A stretch of 64,000 nucleotides of DNA. It comes from Jaltomata sinuosa (lineage: Eukaryota; Streptophyta; Magnoliopsida; Solanales; Solanaceae). A program made the translations under genes and the position numbers. Position 1 is the stretch's first letter, and every line of letters starts with the position of its first letter. Below, one piece after another: positions 13,225 through 24,152 of the stretch. A model generated the notes under the pieces. The model was given only the letters and a program-made list of their open reading frames with translations, did not search any database and was not told the DNA's origin. The stretch spans positions 62,001-126,000 of the forward strand of contig QJPP01001763.1 in assembly GCA_003996215.1 (NCBI GenBank). Reading direction: 5' to 3'.

Positions 13225-13388
13225 ACTTAATGCCTCATGGACATGATTCTCCACACATCTTTATTGATTAGTCGAACTTGGGACCTCATAGTTCTCCTCA
13301 CACTTCATTAATCACTAAGTCATTTTAGACTTTATAATTCATCTCACACTTTACTAACCATTAAGTCACACTCTTAGGTGTCATTTGG
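13225..13388 (-). repeat. repeated SINE heads beside the 12.3-kb array
   Basis: Three partial copies of a minus-strand SINE head are seen: 'cttgggacctcatagttctcctcacac' and two more 'ctcacactt...taaccattaagtcacac' forms, ending 'tcttaggtgtc'. The head lies on the side of the array where the 5' end of a reverse-oriented SINE would be, so array and heads may be one expanded insertion. The rest of 12.95-13.9 kb is AT-rich with no gene seen; 13.38-13.53 kb looks like a decayed MITE. Confidence 0.5.
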
Positions 13389-13950
13389 TTATCATTATAG
13401 GATAAACTCGGATATCTCATGAGATTAACTATTTTACCTTTCATATGAGATAGCTAATCCTATTTTTAATACAAAATAATTTACGAGACTAATTAATATC
13501 CATAGCCAAACGCAATAAAATAATTCCGTGAGTCTGCTCATATTGCCGGTCCCAAGCCAAATAAAGGAGAAAGGTTGCGGTAAACTAGTAATAAAAAAAC
13601 TAGTCTATTTATGATGAATCCTCACAATGTTAAGGAAATAAATTACCCTGTAAAACATTACAACACTTTATAACAATTCATCCAATCATATTAGATTCTT
13701 TAATACAAAAAATGGGAACATAGATATACAAGAAACTCTCTTCATGTATTTCAACATCACACCTATAATGCAGATTCTAAAAAAATGTTCGTTCAATTAA
13801 GGCGGAACCCATCGGTAGCCCCCTAAAGTTGGCACGACTTTTTACTTAGGCACCTCAAGTAAGCCTTGTACATGAACGGGATCAAGAACTTGTTAGAGAT
13901 CAAAGTTATGGGATCAAGAACTTCAGGGTAAAGAAGCAATGCCATGAGCA

Positions 13951-16900
13951 TCATATCCGATAGCCATGTAAACGTTTAGCCCATCGTCTAGCCATGAACG
14001 GATCATGATATTCCCAGCTCTCAACGCTGCTACTTCGTCCACCAGTACTCTCAACAACGTCAACAGCCTCAGTCAGTTCTTTCCTATCACCAATTCCGAC
14101 TACAACTTCACCTGTTTTAACCGTGTCATCCATCATGCAATCAATGTAGGTATATACCACGCGGACTTGGTCCAACTCTTCTAAAAGCAATGGAATTCTC
14201 CTCTGCTCACCCCCTCGCAAGTCTCCAAGCCTCATGATCCTTGTGTCCTCTCCGATCCTCAATGCAATATCTCTAACTGCACCGCATAGTATTTTAGCAA
14301 GAAATCTCTCAAACTCGTGCATGACGAATCCATTTGAAGTGCCAAATCCAAATCCCACATGGAACTTATGGATTGTAATGGGAAGTTCCAAGTGAAACCC
14401 GTGGAAAGATCTTGTTGGATTGTCCGAAAGATGTAGAATAAAAGAATGAGTATTTTGGTGGGAGCGCTCTCTTAGTATCTTTACTCCTTTCTTTAGTCCT
14501 TCTACTGGATCAGCTTGGCCCATATAAAACAGTCGATCAATCACTTGAAGTGCTGTACGTTTCCCGTAAGAGGTCATACACTTGAGGGGGAAGATACGTG
14601 CTGCGGCAGAAGAATAGGTAACAATAGCCAAGCGGTCTATAGGCCGTAATGAAAATACCACAAATGCCATGGCTTGTTTCATAAGCCTCAGGTGAGGTCC
14701 ATTTGGGCTTGCCACTAAGACTAAGTCAGTGGCTGGCTGATGTGCCAATTTTAAGCAAAGATAAACACTCCTAGAGGAGCTGCAAACAACGGGAGACTGC
14801 CCAGTTTCTACAAGATGTCGTGCTGCTGATTGTGAAGATTCTAAACAATGCTGAGGATAATGGCATGAACTAAAGCAAGACTCCAGATTTGAGCAATGAT
14901 CAAACAGAGAGGTACTGTGAGGGTCAGGTGATAAAGACAGATGCAAACGGTGAATATCTGATGTGCGGTCAGGCTCGACTGGATCATCATCATCATAGCG
15001 AGCAGAGCGTAAAAAGGAACGTCTATGTACCCGAGAAGTCGCAATTGATTCATCAAGAATCTGGAGAATGGGATCAGCTTGATTGCTGTGAGGAGAATAA
15101 TGCATCTTCAATGTCCGAGGTAGCTGGGTCCAATGTGCTCGGCAAACAGGGCAAGTAACATTGCCATGGCGGATATTGGATGATATGCAAGCAAAGTGAA
15201 AAGCATGAGAGCATTGTGCTGTGAATATAGCCTGTCCTGGGCTGCTGTCGCAGCTATAGCTCAACGGATCCAGACATATTGGACAAAAGTTCTGCCAGAC
15301 AATAGAAAGAGAAGCATGAGTTTTCTAAATTGCAAACGGATGTCAAATGACACAGATTACATCAAATGGTTAGATGATGGGAAGAGGTGAGCATAAGACC
15401 AACGGAAAGGAACTAATATATATAAAATAACTATTCCCATGCAGGACCTTGGAGATTCTTTGTACTTACAAGCAACATTCAACATACCGATTTGAAGATG
15501 AGACCTCATGGTCTTTGATTCTCTCATTTTGAGAATACATTGAGCATTTACACATTTATAAGGCTAAGTATCAATTGAAGAAAGAAGAATTTCAAGAAAT
15601 CTAGTGAATGCTAGAAAATTACAATCTTTACTTTCCACCAAATTTATTTGCGGATATGATATTGGTTAATCCTCACCTCATGTTACAATCTTTACTTCAC
15701 AGTAAATTTATTAGGGAATATGATAACGAAATGTTGAGTTAGGCCCAAAGTCTAGTCCTTTATCACGAAAGGACAACGATTGCTAGCTTAGACCAGCTAA
15801 TTTTACTGGAACCACAATCCAAAAGTAGGAACAATTTGGAATTTGCAGCAAAACAATGACAAGAAATTGAGGATGCAGAAAAAAGAAGCTACCTTGTTAG
15901 AAGGTGTGTTAGTAGTAGAATCCAATCGTGAGGGTTTAATTACAGAAGTATGATTCAACAGCTCGAGATTACTCGCCGGATATTGAAACTCCTGCACAGA
16001 ACAAATCATCAAATGCATGAAATTTTAGGGAAAAAAAAACTCAAAAATAAACAAATTTCACCTACAAGGATTGAGATGGGATTGGTAAGTACTACTTCAT
16101 CCTTAACCAGATATCTCGAGTACTGATATGGAGTCACTTTACCCAATGTGGCACTTACCGGAATCCAATCACTTTACACAGGGTGGAAAACTATGATGGG
16201 ATGGTACTACTTTATCCTTAACCAAAGATCTCGAGTTCAAGTCCTAAGTAACATTTTACCCTCAATGTGGGACTTTCCACAATCCAAATTTAGTTGAGCC
16301 TCAACGCAGGTACTGGACACTAGATGGAAAACTATGATGGATGGTATTACTTTATCATTAACCAGATATCTTGAGTTCAAGTTCTAAGTAACATTTTACC
16401 CTCAATGTGGGACTTTTCACAATCCAAATTTAGTTGAGCCTCAACGCAGGTACCGGACACTAGTTGGAAAACTATATTGGGATGGTACTATTTTATCCTT
16501 AACCAGACATCTCAAGTTCGAATCTTGGGTCACATTTTACCCTCAATGTGTGACTTCCCACAATCAAAATTTAGCTAAGCCTCAATGCAGGTACCAAACA
16601 CCGGGTGAGAAACTACGATGGAATGGTACTACTTTAACTTTATCCTTAATTAGAAATCTCAAGTTCGAGTCTTAAGTAACATTTTACCCTCAATATGAGA
16701 CTTTCGTCATTCTGAATATAGTTGAGCCTCTGTACTACTTTATCCTTAACCAGAGATTTCGAGTTGAAGTCATAAGTAACATTTTACCCTCAATGTGTGA
16801 CTTCCCTCAATCCAAATTTAGTTGAGCTACCAGACACCTGGTGGGAAACTGTGATAGGATAGTACTACTTTATCCTTAACCAAATATCTCGAGTTCAAGT

Positions 16901-17172
16901 CCTGAGTAACATTTTACCCTCAATATAGGACTTCCCTCAACCCAAATTCAGCTAACACTCAATATAGATACCGAACACCGAATGAAAAACCAAAAAAAAA
17001 CAACAAAAAAAAGCAAACTTACAGAGGTGGTGGTGGGGTTGTTATCAGGTACAGAAGAAGAAGGAGAGCTTTGGTAACCACAACGAAATGAGCTACATGT
17101 CTGAACAAGAATCTTTCTTGCTACTTTCTTCAGCTTCCCGGAATACGATGATGACTCGCCGGAAATACCCAT
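13951..17172 (-). CDS. RING-H2/VWA E3 ubiquitin ligase, WAV3-like, 3 exons, 529 aa
   Basis: Predicted E3 ubiquitin ligase of the WAV3/WAVH group, known in Arabidopsis for root growth direction. Minus-strand exons: 17172-17023 (MGISGESSSYSGK), 15991-15893, 15291-13951; all joins are in phase 0. The RING-H2 finger occupies residues 86-133: C86-x2-C89-x20-C110-x-H112-x2-H115-x2-C118-x11-C130-x2-C133. From about residue 270 a VWA-like domain follows (DLVLVAS, LRLMKQAMAFVVFSLRPIDR, RTALQVIDRLFYMGQADP), then a Vwaint-like C-terminus. The MIDAS position, normally DxSxS, reads ASPNGPH, so metal binding is probably lost; I believe this is shared by part of the family but did not check. Intron 1 holds a 0.9-kb SINE-derived array, and intron 2 a relic ('gttgagttaggcccaaagtc') like a TRIM LTR. 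Confidence 0.88.
16077..16982 (+). repeat. 100-147-bp tandem array of a tRNA-derived SINE, in an intron
   Basis: Seven imperfect units are anchored by 'tatccttaaccag' at 16098, 16213, 16353, 16494, 16641, 16741 and 16871 (spacing 115, 140, 141, 147, 100, 130). Each unit has 'gatggtactactttatcc', a box-B-like 'tctcgagttcaagtcc', 'attttaccctcaatgtg', 'tagttgagcctcaacgcag' and 'gtaccggacacta'. Dispersed single copies (6.5, 34.8, 37.0 kb) show the same head-to-tail order, so whole SINE units are tandemised within intron 1 of the WAV3-like gene. Confidence 0.8.
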
Positions 17173-17298
17173 TTCCGGCGACTACCCTTTTGGTAAAATT
17201 CACAGCTCCACAAAACCCAAATGGGGAATTTTCAGTTTCAGTGGAAAAACTTATACCCACTAACGGTAGACATTAGAGAGAGAAGCACAAGAAAGTAC

Positions 17299-17534
17299 GG
17301 GGTTGTTTGGTGTGAGGTATAAGGTATAATATTCTCGGGATAAAATATAGGATTCTTTTATCTCGTATTTGGTTGGAGGTATATTAGTTAGTTTCAGGTT
17401 TACTTATCTCGTTATTTATATCATAGTGATGAAATAAGTTATCCTATATATCTAGTGAGATAACTAATTGTGAAATAACTAATTTCGAGATTAATTATTT
17501 CGGGATAACTTGTTTCCAACCAAACGAAAAGGGG
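17299..17534. mobile_element. MITE (family B, 'ggggttgtttggt' ends)
   Basis: The left end is 'ggggttgtttggtg', the right end 'ccaaccaaacgaaaagggg'. Inside are repeated 'gataac / ttatc' motifs in inverted arrangement. A better-preserved member is at 45.58-45.80 kb and decayed ones are near 13.4 and 20.4-20.75 kb. It lies about 130 bp upstream of the WAV3-like start codon, so it occupies the promoter or 5' leader. Confidence 0.65.
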
Positions 17535-17879
17535 TTAAAGAAAAGTTGGGAATGGCCAGTTTTCAATAATGGGGGGTCAGTCCAGTCCCACTTTACTGTC
17601 TCTCTCTTACATACACAGAGAGAGAGACTCAACAACAACTACTATGAATTTTTGCTTTTTGTGTTGTCCCCATTGTACAGAGCTAGCTAGCTTTGGTTAC
17701 GGTTTCGGGAGAATTCAATAATTTTAATTCAAAAATTTAGAGCGGTAAGTACTTATTCATTCTTTATAAGAGCTTTTAAGTTCGAGCTTTGTAGTTGATA
17801 TTGGGAAGGAGTGCTTCTTCTCAGTATGAATTTTAATTAGTTGGATCCCAAAGCAGATACGAGACGCTGAATGAAAGAA

Positions 17880-18535
17880 ATGATATAATATATAAACAAA
17901 CACTTAAACTTTGTCTTCAGCTGATAAGTAAGTACTTCAACTTCGATAGTGTATATCTAGGTGCCTCAACTTGATCATAACTGATAATTAAACGCTCTAA
18001 CTCGTTGTGGACATCCGATGCTGACGTAGCACATAAATTTTAAAAGGTGTGTAGACGATTATTTTGCAAGTTAGAGTGTTCAGCTAACATAATGGGTACG
18101 AGTTGAGGTGTCTAGATGTGTATACTCAAAGTTGGAGTGTTATACTCTCTAAAGAGGAACTTCTCATAAAAATTCAAATTAATCGGATTCCAAAAATGAT
18201 ACTACTAGACATTGAATGAAAAAAGAACGACATAAAACACTCAAATTTGGCTCAGCTGGCAAGTAAGTACTCCAATTTCAGTAGTACATATCTAGATACC
18301 TCAATTTGGTACCTATCGACAACTTAACACTCCAACTCATCTTCATTGAGTCTTACGAACATCTAACGCTGACATGACATAAATTTTAAAGGTGTTTAGA
18401 TGATCATTTTATAAGTTAGAATATTCAACTGACACCTTGATAACGTGTTGAGGTGTCTTAATATGTCTACTCAACTTGAATTGTCTATTTGTCAATTAAT
18501 GTCAAATTTGAATGTTCATTTACATATTATACTAA
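17880..18535. mobile_element. two adjacent family-A foldback MITEs
   Basis: One copy covers about 17880-18146 and a second about 18229-18535. Both carry 'ctgataagtaagta', 'tatctaggtgcctcaactt', 'cgtagcacataaatttta' and inverted counterparts. Their ends are more decayed than those at 6.9 kb. From here to about 20.4 kb the sequence is AT-rich with long A and T runs, and I see no gene. Confidence 0.5.
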
Positions 18536-20818
18536 TCAACTAAAATATTAACTCCGTAAATTTTAAATTTTGAATCCGCACTCCATATATATATTTCAGT
18601 CAAAGCTTCTGCTCACTGTTCAGTCCTCACTTACTTATTTGCTTTGGCTATTGTGTCTTTTTCTTCTTTCTTTTTCTTTCTTTTTGGTAAGTTGTATTAT
18701 TGTAAGTGTTACCCCACTATTTTTAATTTCTTTTTCTACTTTTCCTTTTGTCCAAAGCCCGCTCAAAAAATTCAGTTTCTGTTCTTTTTGTTATAATAAT
18801 AACTATTAAATTATTTTTTATAATTCATTTTCGACCACAAATTTCAAAATGTAATCGTAGTAATCCTCTGACAAGGTTGAAATCTGCCCATGATTCATGA
18901 AACTATTCCTTCGTGTGTCGTAGTTTAATTAGTAGCTGAAGCTTATTTAGTATTGAAATTGAATTAGCACAAAATCTCGAAAGTCGATTAATTGATCTAT
19001 TATTCGTGTCATATTAAATATCGTCACGTAAATTTGGACCTATACTATCCACTACATGTATTCATACGTCAAACTCATGAAGCAGCGAGACATTCGAATT
19101 ATCACATGTTTTAATTGGACAATTGCGCGTATAATAAAATGTTCCTCTTGGATATTCAAATTTTGAATTTTTTTTGTGTATACTCAAGTATTATTACGTA
19201 AATAAATTAAATATTTAAAATATGTCACATTCTTTAATTATACACATTAATTAATCAAAATAAATCGTAAAACTTTAGTTGCTCACTCTTTTGAGCTGAG
19301 GCTACGTATACATTATCTTCTTCGTATCCCATTTGTGAATTACACCGAATATGATATTATTGTTATTTTTCTAAAAAAAAAAATGAAGGAAGAGGAAATG
19401 AAATTAAAAGATGCAGAATCAAACTCTTACTGACAAAATAAAAGTTCAAATAATCTACCAACTGAACTACTGAGATTCTCGATATTTTTGTTGTTTAATC
19501 ATAGAAATGTGAAAAAGGACTTCGAAGTTCTAAAAAAAAGAAGAGAGATGTTACAGTTTCCAATAGTTTTTTTTTTTTACTATACCAAGTACATTTTGAA
19601 CGTCATTCTTTTATTTTTTTGGAATATATTTTTTTCTTTTGGTACAATAAATAAAAAAATAAAAAAATTTAAAACGTTCATAAGTAACACTATTTAAATC
19701 TGCTAAGAGAAGAAATTTTATATTCTTAAGTGCATTACTCCAGAGTATTGAAAACTCTTCATTTGCTAGAAAATTGACACACTAGTTCGTCTCCCTTCAG
19801 ACATGTCTGATTGTGATTTTGTTAGCCTTTAGCAAATATCGATAATCTTCAATAATATATCTAGGTGGATGATATTGTATGTTTTTTTTATTGATAAGCT
19901 TGACTATAGCAATTAAACAATTTGTTTCCACTTGATCTATTACTTCATAATCCATTTGGTTTGCGATATTTAAAATCCATACTTGATGCTCCATAATGAT
20001 GTAGTAACTTTGAATCTTTTATTAGGACTATAGAAAGCACACACATTTTTTTTTATATAATCAAGAAATTATCGAAAGGTTAGTGATGTATTATTCGAAA
20101 CTCGTAAAAAATTGGGTCATTTATCCATAGTATGAGCCCCAAAAAGAAATAATACATTGAAATGATCAAAGGAAGTACAAAAAAGAAATATAAAAAGGAA
20201 TAAATTAGAAGGAAGGACTTTGGCTGATTTTTCAAAAAGTCAAAAGACAAAACAAAAAAAGAAGCTGGATTATTGAGAAGACCCAAAAAGATTGATCACA
20301 ATTTTGAATTTTAAAGTTTGAATTTGAAATTATTGTCTTTATGAATTACTAACATGTTTCAATATGTGACCTAATCCAAGAAAACTTGACCATATAAAGT
20401 TATCATCACCTTGAGGGGTCGTTTGGCGGAGTCAAAAATTTTATTAAGAAAATTTAAAATATAAAGAAATAAACACACAAAGAAATCAAAGGAGTTTCAA
20501 CATTTAGTATATATATGTAAAAAATAATTTTAACCATGTATACATAGTGAAACTTTTCATCGAAGAGGGTTCAAATCTACCTGGCTCCGCCTCTGGTTGG
20601 TGGAATAAGAGATACTAATTCTAGGATAAAATGTGATATTTTGTAATTTTGCATTTGGTTATGGATATTAGTTAGTCCGCGAGTAAATTTTGTATTGAAA
20701 TGGTAAAATTAGCTATCTCATATAAAAGGTAAGGCTGTTCCAACTCATGAGATATCTTTATCTGTCTCATTTAGTGTTTGCATCAAACCAATAAATGGAA
20801 TACACATTTTTTAAAAGG

Positions 20819-21087
20819 GGCATAATACATAAATATGCTCTTTAATTTGACCTCAACTGGCATCTACGCCCTCCAATTTTGGGTCGACACAAGTAGACAA
20901 ACTTATATAAGGTTGAACAAGTAGATACACATATCCTACGTGACGTCTCACGCGAATTGCCACGTAGGACGCGTGTGTCTACTTGTTTCAATTTTGTACA
21001 AGCTTAAGTGTCTACTTGTGCACACCGAAAATTGAAGGACATAGATGTCAACTAAGATCAAGTTAAAAGACATATTTATGTATTATT
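20819..21087. mobile_element. family-A foldback MITE
   Basis: It begins 'ggcataatacataaatatgc' and ends 'catatttatgtattattcc', with inner inverted blocks 'aagtagacaaacttatat' and 'tgtctacttgtgcacac' and a central 'cacgcgaattgccacgtagg'. It is one of the better-preserved members of the family. Confidence 0.75.
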
Positions 21088-21676
21088 CCTTTTTTAAAAC
21101 AATAGCTAAATGATATGCTTTCTCACTTTAATTTCAAATTGCTAATATATATTTTTTAAAAATTTGATGTAAACTCCACATGTATATAAGTATACAAAAT
21201 CAAAATGATTGAAATTTTCTTTGGTTCCATCTTATCATATTAAAGATTTTGCATGTAACAAAGATGGGGAACAAAGAGACCCATGGTTTGGCACATTTTG
21301 TAGTACTTTATAGGCATGTCTAGGGTGATTTATTCACTTTAACTTTAACTCACTTTTTTTTTTTTTACTAAAAAAACAAAAAAGGGAATAAAAACAAGGA
21401 CCCATTTTATTGAAAAAAAAAAGAGATCAGAAAAATCAGTCTTGTTTATTTCACTTTAGCAAAAATAATAATAATAATAATTAAAGATGAATGAAACAAA
21501 AAGAAATGAATAGAGTTTATTTGTCCTATTCCAACTAATTGAAAAGATGTATTACCTTATATGATATTAAAATAAAGAATTTGGACTATTGAATGTTGGC
21601 ATTATTTCATTGAAAGGATGATAAGTAATATTCTTTTGTTAATAATTGAAAACAGATGAGAACATGCTAGAGACTT

Positions 21677-22462
21677 GGGGTGTGTTTGGTAGGAAAAAAA
21701 ATGTCTTTCATGAATTCTTTTTTTTTTTTAATGATCATGATATTCGGGTTATTTTTTACGCACCTAAACTAATTTCACGAGATATTTGTCACCTCCTACC
21801 AACAACAAATACCATACCAAGTAACTCTGTCCAACAAGACTAAAACAATAGTGTTTTTGTTTACGCCGAGATTTGAACTTGAGACCTCGTGGCTCTCAAT
21901 CACTTCATTGACCCACTAGAGCACACCCTTCGGTGTTGAAAAATATTTTTTAAAAAATAAGTGAATTTCTTATTTATTTTGTGTTAGATATGTACGTATT
22001 TGTATACAATTTAGACAAGAAGCTGAAGTGGTAAAGAGGTAGGAGTTGATGGGAATGGGGGCTACAGTGTGGAGTAATGATGAGGTGTGTTAAAAGATGT
22101 GAAGGACATTAATCTCATAAAATGCCATATATGAAATTTGTTTTCCCTATTTTAAGCGAGGAAGTCATTTTTCTCATTTTTGAAAAACTTATTTTTATAG
22201 GAAAAATATTTTTCAAAAAATTTGATCAATCGAAGATGAAAAAACTGAAAAACATTTTTTGTAAAACAATTTCATCCATACCAAACACATCCTTGAAGAA
22301 AATGTTTTGAGAAGTGCTTGGTGTATTGACCTTTTTGGAAGAAAGTATGTGCAAGTTATTTATTTCAAGAATACCATTCCAACAGAAAATGTTTTTCAAA
22401 ATTTTTGACCAAACAAACATAGAAAAATTGAAATATGTTTTCCTCCACACCAAACAACACCC
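21677..22462. mobile_element. 'gtgtttggt' MITE interrupted by a SINE
   Basis: The left end 'ggggtgtgtttggtaggaaa' is inverted relative to the right end 'tttcctccacaccaaacaac accc'. Inner sequence is rich in 'gaaaaacattttt' type blocks. A minus-strand SINE (about 21768-21935; body 'cacgagatatttgtcacctc', box B region 'gagatttgaacttgagacc', head 'cacacccttcggtg') lies inside, so the SINE inserted later. This SINE is the intact reference for the 12.3-kb array monomer. Confidence 0.5.
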
Positions 22463-22507
22463 ATAAATCTTGCATTTTGGAAGATATAGAGGGTAGTTAA
22501 TTCAACA

Positions 22508-22615
22508 GTAAATTTAGTGTAATCCCAGAAGTGGTATCCAAAAAGAGTGAAATGTACGTAAACCTTACCCCTTCCTTTGTAAGGTAGAGAGACTGTTCCC
22601 GATAGACCCTCAACC
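22508..22615 (+). mobile_element. SINE copy (Au/SolS-like)
   Basis: Diverged copy with 'agtgtaatcccagaagtgg', 'aatgtacgtaaaccttacc', 'gtaaggtagagagactgt' and 'cccgatagaccctcaa'. It is isolated in gene-free DNA between the WAV3-like and GAUT genes. Confidence 0.55.
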
Positions 22616-23149
22616 GGTAATTCAACTCTTCAAATCACAAACATATGATAATTGGGAGGGTTTAATTTGATTAGTAATCAGATTAACAAGAAATGTGATT
22701 TTCCAATATCAAAAGAACACAATAACATACTCCAATTCAAGCTGAAAAAGGACTTTCTGGTAATAAAACTGAAGAATGTAATATCCTGTTAACAACTTAA
22801 AGTCTGAACCCATACTTCCAATGTACAAAAGGAGTTCAGAACCTTAAAGGTCGAACTGATCAAGTTTAAATCCTGAATACGCCTTTGACTACAAGTAACA
22901 AATATCAAATAACTACAAATTTCCAATGGCTACGAAATAATAGATGTGGAAAACTAAACTACAACCAGTGTATACTACACTTTCAATGTATCCTGAATGC
23001 TGCATCTCTCATGGAGACGTCGTCTACAACATTTGCCTAGCCAAGAGCATCTAGCAAGGTGCTTTCACAATTTCACCTTTTCCGCGCACTCTATTAGTCT
23101 ATACTTACCATAGCCCCCTCTCAGCAAGTGCAACAAGAAGTAAACAACT

Positions 23150-23575
23150 ACTACATACCCAGTGAAATGGGGTCTGGGGAGGGCAGAGTGTACGCTAACC
23201 TTACCACTACCACGTGGAGGTAGAGAGGCTGTTTCCGGAGATGCAGCAAGTGCAAGTCAGCGCCAAAAGGCTTGGTTTGGCAATTACCCGGTTCAGTTGG
23301 GGAAATAACTGAGACACATGAATACATACATCTAAAACTGTACTTGCTAGTTGCTACTATGTGACTATAGAAAGTCAGGACAAGCTTTTCCCCACTCTCC
23401 TTGCATTCAAAATGCAAATATACAAGGCACTCAGTGTGTTTAATCCGATATTTACGTATCAACAATCACATAGTTGCAAGGATCAACAACAACAAACCCA
23501 TTGTAATCCCACAAAGTGGGGTCTGGGGAGGGTAGGTGTAAGCAGAAGAGATTGTTTCCGATAGACCCTCAGCTC
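23150..23575 (+). mobile_element. two SINE copies (Au/SolS-like) downstream of the GAUT gene
   Basis: The first spans about 23150-23240 ('ggggtctggggagggcagag', 'accttaccactaccacgtgg', 'gtagagaggctgtttccgga'). The second spans about 23485-23575 ('acaacaacaaaccc', 'tggggtctggggagggtag', 'ttgtttccgatagaccctc') and lacks the middle. Both are in the same orientation. They lie 0.6-1.0 kb beyond the GAUT stop codon. Confidence 0.6.
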
Positions 23576-24152
23576 ATAATCACATGGATAAAAGTAAAAA
23601 AACATAAATCAGTACAGCCACATAACTCCCAACAGTTGCGAAGCATACAGACGACTACAGTACAGATGCATTTCATGTGTGTTGTATCTAGTTTACAATA
23701 GTACCAAGTGTGCGCGCTCAGTTATCTATATAACAAGTAAATATGAAAATAACATACTTCCAATGCTTTTTACATGAACTCAAAAAGAACCGCCATTGAA
23801 GATATTAGTCTAATAAGCTGAGTAATGGAAAATCCATGGACGCCCTCGAGAGTGGCAGCCATTAATATACAACAATCCAAAAAAGAACAACAGAAAAATT
23901 CAAAGGGAGGGCTATGGTTAATCATTTACAACAAATCGGGACTCATGCTGTCATCCAACAATGGATGTCAAGAATAAATGTAATACAGAATGTTCACTCT
24001 AATACACCATTTAACATATATATATATACCTGAATAACTCCCTGACTTAGAGAACGAGAACAAAATCATACACTTATTAAGGAAGAACGGACCTGTAAAC
24101 TAAACAAATGCTCGCTGTATTTCAGGAATTAGGAGAAATATCAGAGAACACT

